The notes: generated from the letters alone by a model not told the origin. A stretch of 64,000 nt of DNA from Tsukamurella sp. 1534 (GCF_000312385.1 NZ_HE997626.1:421206-485205); one strand, 5' to 3'. Numbered from the stretch's first letter, positions 1-7,261 are shown. Numbers and translations are program-made.

Positions 1-431
1 ACCTCGCGGGTGGCCGGGTCCAGGCTGAGATCCTCGAACCGCAGCACCTCGCTGTCGGCGCCGTTGTCCGGTGCCGTGCGACGCATCAGCGCGCGCATCC
101 GGGCCAGCAACTCCTCCAGCGCGAACGGCTTCGGGAGGTAGTCGTCGGCGCCCGCGTCCAGGCCGCTCACCCGGTCGCTCACCGCGTCGCGGGCGGTGAG
201 AACGAGGATCGGCAGATCGTCGCCGGCGCTGCGCAGCCTGCGGCACACCTCCAGCCCGTCGACGCGCGGCATGTTCAGGTCGAGCACCAGCGCATCCGGC
301 CGGTTCCCCGCCACGTGGTCGAGGGCGTCCTGGCCGTCGACGGCCGTGTCCACCTGGTATCCGTTGAACGTCAGCGAGCGCCGCAGGGACTCCCGCACCG
401 CCCGGTCATCGTCGACCACCAGAATTCGCAT
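1..431 (-). CDS. mprA: Response regulator MprA, N-terminal part (cut by window edge)
   Basis: This is the receiver domain and linker of an OmpR-family response regulator; the DNA-binding C-terminus lies beyond the window edge. The acidic pocket (D7, D8), phospho-acceptor D51 in the run [13 protein letters not shown]79 and K101 are all present, and the sequence from residue 1 to about 105 closely resembles mycobacterial MprA, including the run [22 protein letters not shown]. In mycobacteria MprA works with the sensor kinase MprB on envelope stress and activates sigE and sigB. The kinase gene would lie further left and is not visible. The ATG at 431 is the natural start for MRILVVDDD. The 537 nt upstream, where its promoter should be, contain a palindromic element and a 43-bp tandem array. 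Family assignment is confident; the specific MprA call rests on recalled similarity. Confidence 0.9.
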   Translation of the reverse strand, partial: MRILVVDDDRAVRESLRRSLTFNGYQVDTAVDGQDALDHVAGNRPDALVLDLNMPRVDGLEVCRRLRSAGDDLPILVLTARDAVSDRVSGLDAGADDYLPKPFALEELLARMRALMRRTAPDNGADSEVLRFEDLSLDPATRE

Positions 432-659
432 AAGTATCAGTCTTACCGAAGACGCGTAGGAATTCCCTTAACGCCCCCTTTCCGCACGTCGCACCGTCGG
501 GCACCGTCGGGGCGGCGGGGGCGGACCGTCGATGCTGCCGCGGGCGGCGGACCGTCGGGGGCGGCGGGCGGCGGACCGTCGGGCTCGAGGCGGCGGGCGA
601 GGAGGGCCGGCGGGCGGGGCGGACCGTCGATGCTGCCGCGGGGGTGCCGTCTCCGCTGC
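432..659. repeat. GC-rich spacer with repeated GGACCGTCG words and a partial palindrome arm
   Basis: No gene is seen here. The stretch carries the word ACCGTCG at least six times (for example about 497, 519, 549, 573 and 621), mostly as GCGGACCGTCG. A truncated copy of the left arm of the neighbouring 130-bp element (TGCTGCCGCGGGGGTGCCGTCTCC) begins near 631. Open frames across it are low-complexity Arg/Pro/Gly/Ala and look like artefacts of base composition. The mprA promoter must lie in or beyond this stretch; I cannot point to a convincing -10 box. Confidence 0.6.
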
Positions 660-789
660 CGCGGGGGTGCCGTCTCCCAGCCGGGAGAAGGCAACCCCCA
701 CACGATTCGCCCTCCCCCATGAAACTGAGACCGCGACACCCAAAAACAACCGGGACACCTTCCCCCGGCTGGGAGACGGAAACCCCGCG
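660..789. repeat. 130-bp palindromic (MITE/REP-like) element, copy 1
   Basis: The 32-bp arms at 660-691 and 758-789 are inverted copies of each other with a few mismatches; the inner 22 bp (CCGTCTCCCAGCCGGGAGAAGG against CCTTCCCCCGGCTGGGAGACGG) differ at one position. The 66-bp centre is almost identical to that of the copies at 2078 and 5944 and contains an A-rich run (CACCCAAAAACAACCGGG) unlike the GC-rich surroundings. I see no coding capacity. It lies upstream of mprA. Confidence 0.85.
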
Positions 790-979
790 AAGCGACTCCA
801 CGACCCCCCGGCTGGGAGACGAAGCCCCGCGAAGCGACTCCACGATCACCTCGGCTGGGAGGCGGAACCCCGCGAAGCGACTCCACGATCACCTCGGCTG
901 CGAGACGGAGCCCCGCGAAGCGATTCCGCGATCAATCCGAAGACAGCCCCGGCGAAGCCGCTCCCCGATCATCCCGGGA
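766..979. repeat. 43-bp tandem repeat, about five copies
   Basis: Units begin with CGGCTG at 766, 809, 852 and 895, exactly 43 bp apart. A fifth, degenerate unit runs from about 938 to 979. The unit is CGGCTGGGAGACGGAACCCCGCGAAGCGACTCCACGATCACCT-like, with later copies more diverged. The first unit is the right arm of the 130-bp element, so the array looks like a tandem expansion of that arm. It reaches the stop codon of the gene ending at 969. Confidence 0.85.
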
Positions 980-1898
980 AGGGAGGGACGTGGGGGATGA
1001 CGCCCGCGCGGTCCATCGCGTTGGTCAGGATCTTGAAGAAGCGGAGGCGGTCGTTCAGGTCCTCCCAGCTCCAATGGCAGACCGTCATACCGATGGTTCC
1101 GAAATCGCTGTCGCGTCGCTTCTCGTACGCCCGACGGTCCGCGTCGGACCGGTACTTGTCGTCACCGTCGAACTCGCCCACGAGATTCCCCCAGAGGAAG
1201 TCCGCGTAGTAGGTGCGCCCATCGATGTGGAACGGGCGCTGGAGCAGCGGCATCGGCAGCTTCCACTGGATCATTCGCGCGCGGGACCACGACTCGCCCA
1301 CGGATTCGCTGTTGTCGACCGAATCCCGCAGCGCGCGGAGCACCACCCGGCGTCCGCGGCGGCGGCCGAGCGCCTCGACCACCGCCTCGAGTTCGGGGAG
1401 CGGCACCGGCGGTGGATCGGTCGGTTTCGGGAACCGTCGTCGCAGCCGGGCGCCGTCGATCACGGCCAGCGCCTGCTCGTACGTTCCCGCCATCGCCACG
1501 TCGATCGCGGTGCGCCCGCGCGCCGTCACCGTCATCCCGTCGACGACGCCCGTCTCGTTCGCGTGGAGCGGCCGCGGGTGCACGTGGCGGCGCCGGCTGA
1601 TGACACCTCCGCCGTGCGTGCCGTCGACCGTCGTGTGCACGCGCGCGTAGTCGGGGCGGAGCATCGGCAGCCCGTGCAGGGCCGCGGCGCTCTGATGACT
1701 GATCACCGCGCGATTGCCGTCGGCCAGCGCGGACGCACGCACCGTCGCGACGTACTCCGCCCACGGCGTCCCACGTGGTGCCCGCGTGTACACCCCCGGC
1801 CAGACGCGCCGGAACTCCCCCTTCCTGATCGCGTCGCGGATCCTGTCGTCGTCCCATTCCTGTGCGAGCAGCGTCGCCCGCGTGATCAATGTCGCCAC
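969..1898 (-). CDS. AbiEi-like winged-helix protein with DUF559/PD-(D/E)XK-like C-terminus (paralogue A)
   Basis: This 309-residue protein has an N-terminal helix-turn-helix-like segment (about 1-45) of the kind annotated as a type IV antitoxin AbiEi domain, a middle part with SHQSAAALHG, HGGG and HPRPL motifs, and a C-terminus with a DUF559/Vsr-like nuclease pattern: E202 in ESWSR, D233 in YYADF, and E242, D244 and K248 in GEFDGDDKY. Those spacings suggest a PD-(D/E)XK fold, but activity is untested. A paralogue (about 40% identical by eye) lies at 14545. No AbiEii nucleotidyltransferase partner is adjacent, so a classical AbiE toxin-antitoxin pair is unlikely. The GTG at 1898 is the only good start. 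Two 13-bp boxes lie 60 nt and 90 nt upstream, and palindromic elements lie on both sides. Confidence 0.75.
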   Translation of the reverse strand: MATLITRATLLAQEWDDDRIRDAIRKGEFRRVWPGVYTRAPRGTPWAEYVATVRASALADGNRAVISHQSAAALHGLPMLRPDYARVHTTVDGTHGGGVISRRRHVHPRPLHANETGVVDGMTVTARGRTAIDVAMAGTYEQALAVIDGARLRRRFPKPTDPPPVPLPELEAVVEALGRRRGRRVVLRALRDSVDNSESVGESWSRARMIQWKLPMPLLQRPFHIDGRTYYADFLWGNLVGEFDGDDKYRSDADRRAYEKRRDSDFGTIGMTVCHWSWEDLNDRLRFFKILTNAMDRAGVIPHVPPFPG

Positions 1899-1958
1899 AT
1901 CAGCCCCCCCGGCTATGACCGTGCATCACGACGGGGCGGCGGTCGAGAGCATGTCCGC

Positions 1959-2001
1959 CGGTCATCCACAGGTTTCTCGGCGGCCGCTCGGTCATCCACA
2001 G
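1959..2001 (-). promoter_or_regulatory. Paired CTGTGGATGACCG boxes upstream of paralogue A
   Basis: Read on the minus strand, CTGTGGATGACCG occurs at 1959-1971 and at 1989-2001, 30 bp apart, with the nearer copy ending 60 nt before the start codon at 1898. The same motif (CTGTGGATAACCG and CTGTGGATACCCG) lies 57 nt upstream of the paralogue at 14545. The core resembles a DnaA box (TGTGGATAA), but these pairs look like a family-specific promoter or operator element. Confidence 0.6.
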
Positions 2002-2077
2002 ATCCGCCGCCGCCTCTTGCGCGACGGCCCCGGACGTGCTTCGGTGCCGCCGCGGACCGTCGGGCGTGGCTCGCTGC

Positions 2078-2207
2078 CGCGGGGTTTCCGTCTCCCAGCC
2101 GGGAGAAGGCAGCCCCCACACGATTCGCCCTCCCCCATGAAACTGAGACCGCGACACCCAAAAACAACCGGGACACCTTCCCCCGGCTGGGAGACGGAAA
2201 CCCCGCG
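2078..2207. repeat. 130-bp palindromic (MITE/REP-like) element, copy 2
   Basis: The arms at 2078-2109 and 2176-2207 are 32-bp inverted repeats with a single mismatch, the best preserved of the three copies. The 66-bp centre matches copies 1 and 3 almost base for base. It lies between the 5' end of paralogue A and the 3' end of the TRIC-type gene. The RNA could fold into a long hairpin, so it might also act as a terminator. Confidence 0.88.
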
Positions 2208-2222
2208 ACAACGTCACACCGC

Positions 2223-2272
2223 GAGCCCAAGCCCGACGGTCCGCCCCGAGCCCAAGCCCGACGGTCCGCCCG
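2223..2272. repeat. 25-bp tandem repeat next to element copy 2
   Basis: Two copies of GAGCCCAAGCCCGACGGTCC-GCC follow one another with a 25-bp period (starts 2223 and 2248). The same two-copy unit follows element copy 3 at 6088-6137, so the repeated segment is larger than the palindrome alone (about 195 bp in both places). Confidence 0.8.
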
Positions 2273-2277
2273 ACGGG

Positions 2278-2928
2278 CTAGCGGCCGAGGCGGCGGCAGG
2301 CGCGGAGGAAGCGGCCGACGAGGTCCTCCGGCGCGATGGGCACGCGCCAGCCCTGCCACAGGGCGAGTAGCCGGAAGCCCGAGGCCAGCACCGACCCGAC
2401 CACGAGCGAGCGCGCGTCGGTGGCTCCCCAGGTGGAGGCGAGCACGGTCGCGAAGGCGCCGGTGAGGGCGGGGATGGCGTAGAGGTCGCGTTCCTGGATG
2501 AGCAGCGGCACCTCGTTGACCAGGATGTCGCGGAGCACGCCGCCGCCGAGCGCGGTGGTGATGCCGATGAGCGCCGCGGCGAACGGCGACGCGTCGTTGT
2601 GCAGCGCGGTGAGTGCGCCGGTCGCGGCGAACAGGCCCATGCCGAGGGCGTCGAGCACCAGCACCGAGCGTTTGAGCCGGCCGAACTGCGGGTGGAAGAC
2701 GAACACGACGGCCGCGGCGATCGACGCGACGGCGATGTTCTCCCAGCCCTGGAACGACGCGGGCGGGTGGATGCCCAGCAGCACGTCGCGGGCCACGCCG
2801 CCGCCGACGCCGGTGAGCGCGGCCACGGTCCACACGCCGAACAGGTCGAGCCGCTTACGGACGCCGATGAGCGCGCCGGATGCGGCGAACACCGCGATAC
2901 CCGCGTAGTTCAGCACCTCGAGCAGCAC
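2278..2928 (-). CDS. TRIC-type cation channel family (UPF0126) membrane protein
   Basis: This 216-residue protein is almost entirely hydrophobic and has the internal duplication typical of the bacterial UPF0126/TRIC family: two homologous three-helix halves, each with a glycine-rich GGGV-A/L-RD motif (TGVGGGVARDVLLG near residue 40 and LGGGVLRDILVNE near residue 125). Related bacterial proteins form trimeric monovalent-cation channels in the plasma membrane. The N-terminus (LNYAGIAVFAASGALIG) fits the usual family start. The gene stands alone, with element copy 2 just beyond its 3' end and the rpmF terminator upstream. The family call is firm; the ion carried is not known. Confidence 0.88.
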   Translation of the reverse strand: MLLEVLNYAGIAVFAASGALIGVRKRLDLFGVWTVAALTGVGGGVARDVLLGIHPPASFQGWENIAVASIAAAVVFVFHPQFGRLKRSVLVLDALGMGLFAATGALTALHNDASPFAAALIGITTALGGGVLRDILVNEVPLLIQERDLYAIPALTGAFATVLASTWGATDARSLVVGSVLASGFRLLALWQGWRVPIAPEDLVGRFLRACRRLGR

Positions 2929-2989
2929 GCCGCACCTCGTGACCGTTCAGCGGATCCAGGGCCACAGGATCCGAGTGATCCAGATATAC

Positions 2990-3028
2990 GCGAAAGCGGG
3001 CCGACCTCGAAGGTCGACCCGCTTTCGC
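2990..3028. terminator. Hairpin terminator downstream of rpmF
   Basis: An 18-bp stem with one mismatch (GCGAAAGCGGGCCGACCT at 2990-3007 and AGGTCGACCCGCTTTCGC at 3011-3028) closes a 3-nt loop, 14 nt past the rpmF stop codon on the minus strand. There is no strong T-tract, which is usual in high-GC actinobacteria. Confidence 0.75.
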
Positions 3029-3041
3029 GGTGAAGATTCTT

Positions 3042-3215
3042 TTAGCGGCGGTCCAGATCGACCAGGCCCAGCTTGGCGGCGCGCACGAGGCGACGCGGCA
3101 CGAGGTGGGTCTGACCGCCGACCTGCACGGCCTGCAGCTCCGGGTTGTTCGCCTTCCACTGCGAGCGACGAGCATGCGTGTTCGCCCGCGACATACGACG
3201 CTTCGGTACAGCCAT
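3042..3215 (-). CDS. rpmF: 50S ribosomal protein L32
   Basis: The 57-residue basic protein starts [20 protein letters not shown], the universal L32 N-terminus, and ends in a short basic tail. L32 is a component of the large subunit near the peptidyl-transferase region. No CxxC zinc ribbon is present, as in mycobacterial L32 of this type, which suits its position beside the zinc-independent ribosomal genes. It is transcribed in the same direction as rpmE, 77 nt downstream of it, and is followed by a strong hairpin. The start is fixed by the conserved MAVPK. Confidence 0.93.
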   Translation of the reverse strand: MAVPKRRMSRANTHARRSQWKANNPELQAVQVGGQTHLVPRRLVRAAKLGLVDLDRR

Positions 3216-3292
3216 GATTCTTCCTTCGGTCTTGACGTAAAAGCTTCTCCGACGCGAGCTCAGAGAGCTTCCAACGTCACAAGCATTGCAGT

Positions 3293-3556
3293 CTACCGGC
3301 TCGACGCGCGCCCGCCAAAACGCGCGTACTTCTCCTGGAACTTCTGCACCCGGCCGGCGGTGTCCACGAGCCGCTGCTTGCCCGTCCACAGGGGGTGAGA
3401 ATCGCTGGTCACGTCCACGACGATCAGCGGGTACGTCGCGCCATCGTGTTCGACGGTGCGCTCCGACGTCGCGGTGCTGCGGGTGATGATCAGCTTCCCG
3501 GTGGACGCGTCCTTGAACGCCACGGGCCGGTACTCGGGGTGGATTCCGTGCTTCAT
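3293..3556 (-). CDS. rpmE: 50S ribosomal protein L31 type B (zinc-independent)
   Basis: The 87-residue protein begins [19 protein letters not shown] and contains the type-B signature [24 protein letters not shown]. It has no cysteines, so it lacks the zinc-binding motif of type-A L31. In bacteria with both forms, the type-B paralogue replaces the zinc form when zinc is scarce and is under Zur control. Its ATG overlaps the stop codon of the upstream Mrf-like gene by 4 nt (ATGA), so the two are translationally coupled. The divergent partners L28, L33, S14 and S18 complete the set. Confidence 0.93.
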   Translation of the reverse strand: MKHGIHPEYRPVAFKDASTGKLIITRSTATSERTVEHDGATYPLIVVDVTSDSHPLWTGKQRLVDTAGRVQKFQEKYARFGGRASSR

Positions 3557-4788
3557 CTGTTCTCCTTCTGTTCGGTCCCGGCGCCTGCGTCCGAGGGGTC
3601 TGCGGTGTCGGGGTTGAGGTCCTCGCACGGGTCGGCGTGCATCTCGCCGAAGGGGTCGGGCCAGCCGGCCCAGGCCGACGGTCCGCCGGCGAACTCGCGC
3701 TCGTCGAGCTCCGCCCAGCGGAGGGTCTCGAGCACCCGGTCGGGGTCGGCGCCGGCGACGAGCGCGACGAGCGAGGTGGCGCGGTCGCCGTGCTCCTCGT
3801 CCCACGCGGCGTTCGCCATGGCCCACCGCTCGGGCGTGCCCTCGCCGCCTGCGGCGAGCCACCGCCCGGCGGGCCCGACGCGCAGCCCGGAGCCCGCGGA
3901 CTCGAGCCACAGGGCCTCGTCGGGCCTGGTGGCGAGCCAGATCCGGCCCCGGGCGTGGACGACACCGTCGAGCAGCACGTCGATCGCCTCGTGGAACCGG
4001 CCGGGGTGCATGGGCCGGCGGCCGCTGTACTCGACGAGCCGGACGTCCCCGTCGGGCTCGAGGGGCGGGCAGCCGGCGAGCAGCGGGCCGAACGGCTCCA
4101 GGGCCGGCCGGCGGCCGGGGAGCCGCTGCAGGAGGTTCGCCAGCGGGACGCGCTCGCGGGCGATGGGTGCGCCGGGCGCGAGACGGCGGAGCACGGCCCG
4201 CAGACGGGTGGGGTCGGGGCTGTCGCCGCCGACGACGAGCAGGTCGGCGCAGGCGGCGTGCCCGACGGCGAGCTGCGCAACGGTGCGCTCGTCGTCGTCC
4301 GGGACGGCGAAGCGCTCGTGCAGGTCCTCCTCGCCGAGGGCGTCGTCGAGCCAGGTGTGCCCGTCGACGAAGCCGATCACGCCGACGACCTCCACGTCGC
4401 GGGCGGCGGGGCCGGGGACCTCCCCGACCATCTCGACCACGACGTGCTCGATGGCGTGGCACAGGGCCTCGGCCTCGAGGGTGGGGTCGAGCCGGACGAC
4501 GATGCGGCGCACGCCGGCCCGGCGGCGCAGGGCGCGGAGCAGCGGCAACAGGTCTTCGCGGAGGGTGCAGGAGACGCAGCCGTGGGCGAGTTCGAGGAGG
4601 GCGACGCGCTCCTCGGCGGTGCCGTCGGGGCGGACCGTCGCCTCGGTGCGCACGACCATGCCCTCCCGGAGGCCGGACAGGTCGTGGTGGATGACGACGG
4701 TGCCGGGTTCGGCGAGTTCGAGCGCGCGCTCCTGCCCGCCGAACCCGGTCAGGAGCAGGACCGGAGTTCTGTTGGAAATGATTCCCAT
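3553..4788 (-). CDS. mrf: Mrf-like CobW-family protein with a degenerate P-loop
   Basis: This 411-residue protein aligns with the CobW/G3E family throughout (N-terminal PVLLLTGF, a Cys motif [16 protein letters not shown] near residue 70, a C-terminal CobW domain with [14 protein letters not shown]). The Walker A segment expected after LLLTGF reads [10 protein letters not shown] and lacks GKT, so normal GTPase activity is doubtful. The context is that of mycobacterial Mrf (Rv0106/MSMEG_6069), a zinc-starvation factor acting with zinc-free ribosomes during hibernation. It is divergent from rpmB-rpmG-rpsN-rpsR and coupled to L31B. The only usable start (4788) overlaps a Zur-like palindrome. A zinc metallochaperone is the alternative reading. 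Confidence 0.8.
   Translation of the reverse strand: MGIISNRTPVLLLTGFGGQERALELAEPGTVVIHHDLSGLREGMVVRTEATVRPDGTAEERVALLELAHGCVSCTLREDLLPLLRALRRRAGVRRIVVRLDPTLEAEALCHAIEHVVVEMVGEVPGPAARDVEVVGVIGFVDGHTWLDDALGEEDLHERFAVPDDDERTVAQLAVGHAACADLLVVGGDSPDPTRLRAVLRRLAPGAPIARERVPLANLLQRLPGRRPALEPFGPLLAGCPPLEPDGDVRLVEYSGRRPMHPGRFHEAIDVLLDGVVHARGRIWLATRPDEALWLESAGSGLRVGPAGRWLAAGGEGTPERWAMANAAWDEEHGDRATSLVALVAGADPDRVLETLRWAELDEREFAGGPSAWAGWPDPFGEMHADPCEDLNPDTADPSDAGAGTEQKENR
4773..4787. promoter_or_regulatory. Candidate Zur box overlapping the mrf start codon
   Basis: TGGAAATGATTCCCA is a near-perfect 15-bp palindrome (one mismatched pair besides the centre) and resembles the actinobacterial Zur core TGAAAATGATTTTCA. 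It covers the first codons of the Mrf-like gene, 47 nt before the rpmB start, so one bound repressor could silence both divergent operons. Assignment rests on motif likeness and gene context. Confidence 0.6.
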
Positions 4789-4834
4789 TTCTAGTACGTT
4801 ACCTTATCGACAACTGTTCGCAAGAAGGAGAATC

Positions 4835-5071
4835 ATGTCCGCACACTGCCAGGTGACGGGCCGCGCGCCCGGCTTCGGCAAGCGGGTCTCGCACAGCCAC
4901 GTGCGCACGAACCGCCGCTGGGACCCGAACATCCAGCGCCGCCGCTACTACGTGCCCAGCCTGGGACGCACCGTCACGCTGCGGGTGTCCACCAAGGGCA
5001 TCAAGACCATCGACCGACGCGGCATCGACGCGGTGGTCGCCGAGATCCTGCGCCGAGGGGAGAAGATCTGA
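4835..5071 (+). CDS. rpmB: 50S ribosomal protein L28, zinc-independent paralogue
   Basis: The 78-residue protein starts [22 protein letters not shown] and continues [28 protein letters not shown], typical of L28. It has a single cysteine (C5) and lacks the CxxC pairs of the zinc-binding form. A strong ribosome-binding site (AAGGAG, about 4822-4827) precedes the ATG. It opens a four-gene operon and overlaps rpmG by 1 nt (TGATG). Confidence 0.93.
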   Translation: MSAHCQVTGRAPGFGKRVSHSHVRTNRRWDPNIQRRRYYVPSLGRTVTLRVSTKGIKTIDRRGIDAVVAEILRRGEKI

Positions 5072-5235
5072 TGGCCCGCAACGAGATCCGTCCGATCATC
5101 AAACTCAAGTCCACCGCCGGCACCGGGTACACGTACGTGACCCGCAAGAACCGTCGTAACGATCCGGACCGCATGGTGCTGCGCAAGTACGACCCCGTTG
5201 TCCGCAAGCACGTCGACTTCCGGGAGGAGCGCTGA
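5071..5235 (+). CDS. rpmG: 50S ribosomal protein L33, zinc-independent paralogue
   Basis: The 54-residue protein [20 protein letters not shown]... is a complete L33 with the [23 protein letters not shown] core and no cysteines, so it is the zinc-free version. It overlaps the upstream L28 stop and the downstream S14 start by 1 nt each (TGATG), indicating tight translational coupling within the operon. Confidence 0.93.
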   Translation: MARNEIRPIIKLKSTAGTGYTYVTRKNRRNDPDRMVLRKYDPVVRKHVDFREER

Positions 5236-5540
5236 TGGCCACGAAGGCGAAGATCGCCGCCAACGAGCGGCGCAAGAAGATCGTGGCCCGGCAGGCCGAG
5301 CGCCGCGCCGAGCTCAAGCGGGTCATCGCGCACCCGTCGACCCCGCCCGACGATCGGGCGGCCGCCGTCGCCGCGCTGGCGAAGCTGCCGCGCGACGGCT
5401 CGGCCACGCGCGTGCGCAACCGCGACGCCGCCGACGGCCGTCCGCGCGGGCACCTGCGCAAGTTCGGGCTCTCGCGCGTCCGGGTGCGGCAGATGGCCCA
5501 CGACGGTCAGCTGCCCGGCGTCCGCAAGTCGAGTTGGTAG
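5235..5540 (+). CDS. rpsN: 30S ribosomal protein S14, zinc-independent long form
   Basis: The 101-residue protein is the long, cysteine-free S14 ([20 protein letters not shown] at the start; [20 protein letters not shown] near the C-terminus). The short zinc form, about 61 residues with two CxxC motifs, is normally in the main ribosomal operon. It is the third gene of the operon and overlaps rpmG by 1 nt. Confidence 0.93.
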   Translation: MATKAKIAANERRKKIVARQAERRAELKRVIAHPSTPPDDRAAAVAALAKLPRDGSATRVRNRDAADGRPRGHLRKFGLSRVRVRQMAHDGQLPGVRKSSW

Positions 5541-5549
5541 GAGGATCCC

Positions 5550-5816
5550 ATGGCTCAGAAGCCCGCCCGCAAGCCCCTGCGCACCCCGGCCGTCAAACGC
5601 GGTCACGTCCGGGTGCCCGACGGTGCCCTCGACTACAAGGACGTGCAGTTCCTGCGCACCTTCATCAACGAGCGCGGCAAACTGCGCGGCCGCGGCGTGA
5701 CGCGGCTGTCGCCGCAGGACCAGAAGAAGCTGGCGCTCGCGGTGAAGAACGCCCGGGAGATGGCGCTGCTGCCCTACGCCTCGTCGAGCGCCGCGGCCCG
5801 CGCCTCCCGTTCCTGA
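5550..5816 (+). CDS. rpsR: 30S ribosomal protein S18, zinc-independent paralogue
   Basis: The 88-residue protein has the S18 core (IDYKD-like [22 protein letters not shown], then [28 protein letters not shown]) and no cysteine. A Shine-Dalgarno AGGAGG lies about 6 nt before the ATG at 5550. It closes the operon; a GCGGCGCCGC repeat pair follows the stop codon. Confidence 0.93.
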   Translation: MAQKPARKPLRTPAVKRGHVRVPDGALDYKDVQFLRTFINERGKLRGRGVTRLSPQDQKKLALAVKNAREMALLPYASSSAAARASRS

Positions 5817-5827
5817 CCGCCGGGGAT

Positions 5828-5860
5828 GCGGCGCCGCCTCGTGAGGGTGTGCGGCGCCGC
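5828..5860 (+). terminator. Candidate terminator after rpsR
   Basis: The palindrome GCGGCGCCGC occurs at 5828-5837 and again at 5851-5860 with a 13-nt spacer, so the transcript can form a 10-bp stem starting 12 nt after the rpsR stop. There is no T-run. Confidence 0.45.
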
Positions 5861-5880
5861 ACCCCGTCGCCCCCACCACC

Positions 5881-5934
5881 GTCGCCCGCGCACCGTCGAT
5901 CCACCCCGTCGCCCGCGCACCGTCGATCCACCCC
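5881..5934. repeat. Two perfect 27-bp tandem copies left of element copy 3
   Basis: GTCGCCCGCGCACCGTCGAT-CCACCCC occurs twice in a row (5881-5907 and 5908-5934). Each unit carries the ACCGTCG word seen around the other elements. The unit differs from the flanks of copies 1 and 2. Confidence 0.85.
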
Positions 5935-5943
5935 GTTCGCTCC

Positions 5944-6073
5944 CGCGGGGGTGCCGTCTCCCAGCCGGGAGAAGGCAGCCCCCACACGATTCGCCCTCCC
6001 CCATGAAACTGAGACCGCGACACCCAAAAACAACCGGGACACCTTCCCCCGGCTGGGAGACGGAACCCCCGCG
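5944..6073. repeat. 130-bp palindromic (MITE/REP-like) element, copy 3
   Basis: The 32-bp inverted arms at 5944-5975 and 6042-6073 differ at two positions. The 66-bp centre is nearly identical to copies 1 and 2. It lies between rpsR and the AEC transporter gene. The two-copy 25-bp tandem unit seen after copy 2 follows at 6088-6137. Confidence 0.88.
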
Positions 6074-6087
6074 ACAGCGTCACCCCC

Positions 6088-6137
6088 GAGCCCAAGCCCG
6101 ACGGTCCGCCGCGAGCCCAAGCCCGACGGTCCGCCCG
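6088..6137. repeat. 25-bp tandem repeat next to element copy 3
   Basis: Two units GAGCCCAAGCCCGACGGTCC-GCC (starts 6088 and 6113) repeat the arrangement at 2223-2272, showing that this flank duplicated together with the palindrome. Confidence 0.8.
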
Positions 6138-6171
6138 GGCAGCGGGCGACGGGGCGACTACTTCGAACGCG

Positions 6172-6177
6172 TAATCT
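6172..6177 (+). promoter_or_regulatory. Candidate -10 box for a leaderless AEC transporter transcript
   Basis: TAATCT lies 8 nt before the GTG start at 6186. This matches the actinobacterial TANNNT -10 consensus at the distance expected when transcription begins at or next to the start codon. Confidence 0.45.
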
Positions 6178-6185
6178 CTTCTGGC

Positions 6186-7124
6186 GTGACTTCCGTGCTG
6201 GCCGGGTTCGCCGTGATCGCGATCATCATCGCGGCCGGCTGGCTCGTCGGACGACTGGGGGTGCTGGGCGAGCAGCCGGAGAAGCAGCTGTCGCTGTTGG
6301 TGTTCTACCTGCTCACGCCCGCCCTGCTGCTGCACGCGCTGGCCACGACGGATGTCGCGGTCCTGTTCAGCGAGCGGCTCGCGGTGAGCGCGGGATCGGC
6401 GCTGGCGATCGCGGCGGTCTACTACGTGATCGTCCGGGTGCTGTGGAAGCGGTCGATGAGCGACGCGACGATCGGCGCCCTCGCGTCGAGCTACGTGAAC
6501 TCGTCGAACCTGGGCATCCCCATCGCGGTGTTCGTGCTGCACGACACCTCGTACGTGGCGCCGCTGCTGCTGTTCCAGATCCTCATCTTCTCGACGATCG
6601 CGCTGACCATGCTCGACATCGCGGAGAGCCGCGGGGCCACGGGGCCGCGGCCGCCGCTGTGGCGCACCGTCGCCACTCCCCTGCTCAACCCGATCGTAGT
6701 CGGCGCCCTGGTCGGCCTGGTGATCTCGCTGGTCGGCTGGCACCCGCCGGATTGGCTGATGAGCCCGGTGAAACTGCTCGGCGACGCGTCGGTGCCGATG
6801 GCCCTGCTCGTGTTCGGGCTGTCGCTCGGCGGGGTGCGGGTGATGCAGAAGGGCGAGGCGCCGCGGCGCGACATCGCGCTGGCCGCCGCGCTCAAGATGA
6901 TCGCAATGCCGGTGGTGGCGTGGGCCATGTCGCGCTTCGGTTTCGGCCAGACGGGCCACGCGCTGTTCGCGCAGACCGTGACCGCCGCCCTCCCGACGGC
7001 GCAGAACGTGCTGGTCTACGCGCTGCGATACAACCGCGGCGTGCTCCTGGCCAGGGACGCCGGGCTTATCACGACGGGCCTGTCGATACCCGCGATCATG
7101 CTGATCGCGGTCCTGCTCACCTGA
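6186..7124 (+). CDS. AEC-family (auxin efflux carrier-like) permease
   Basis: The 312-residue protein has about ten hydrophobic segments arranged in two halves of five. It carries the AEC-family pattern of an N-terminal helix followed by LVFYLLTPALLLHAL, a conserved SSYVNSSNLGIPIA (about residues 100-113), and the second-half FGLSLGG and QTVTAALPTAQNVLVYA. AEC transporters move small organic anions such as malate or other metabolites across the plasma membrane; the substrate here cannot be read from sequence. I prefer the GTG at 6186 because the open frame further upstream runs through element copy 3 and its tandem repeats, and because the sequence turns hydrophobic immediately after it. No neighbour suggests a pathway. 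Confidence 0.82.
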   Translation: MTSVLAGFAVIAIIIAAGWLVGRLGVLGEQPEKQLSLLVFYLLTPALLLHALATTDVAVLFSERLAVSAGSALAIAAVYYVIVRVLWKRSMSDATIGALASSYVNSSNLGIPIAVFVLHDTSYVAPLLLFQILIFSTIALTMLDIAESRGATGPRPPLWRTVATPLLNPIVVGALVGLVISLVGWHPPDWLMSPVKLLGDASVPMALLVFGLSLGGVRVMQKGEAPRRDIALAAALKMIAMPVVAWAMSRFGFGQTGHALFAQTVTAALPTAQNVLVYALRYNRGVLLARDAGLITTGLSIPAIMLIAVLLT

Positions 7125-7126
7125 AG

Positions 7127-7152
7127 AATGTGACGGACGACCCGGTCACATT
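7127..7152. promoter_or_regulatory. Inverted repeat AATGTGAC-N10-GTCACATT
   Basis: A perfect 8-bp inverted repeat (7127-7134 and 7145-7152) begins 2 nt after the AEC transporter stop codon and 110 nt before the next start. It could be a terminator stem or a repressor site. The spacing does not fit a Crp site (TGTGA-N6-TCACA). Confidence 0.4.
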
Positions 7153-7261
7153 ACGCCTGTGACGCCCGTTTCGGCTTGGGTCGGCCAAGCTACTCATGGG
7201 TTAATAAGGCCACGAGCGGCGCTCTGCACGGTTCGCCGCGTTGACACTCCAGGAGAGACTC

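Noticed and set aside
406-892. Genes in the Arg/Pro/Gly-rich open frames across the repeat region
   Set aside because: Frames on both strands run through tandem and palindromic repeats, have biased composition from the repeats themselves and no start with a ribosome-binding site or recognisable domain.
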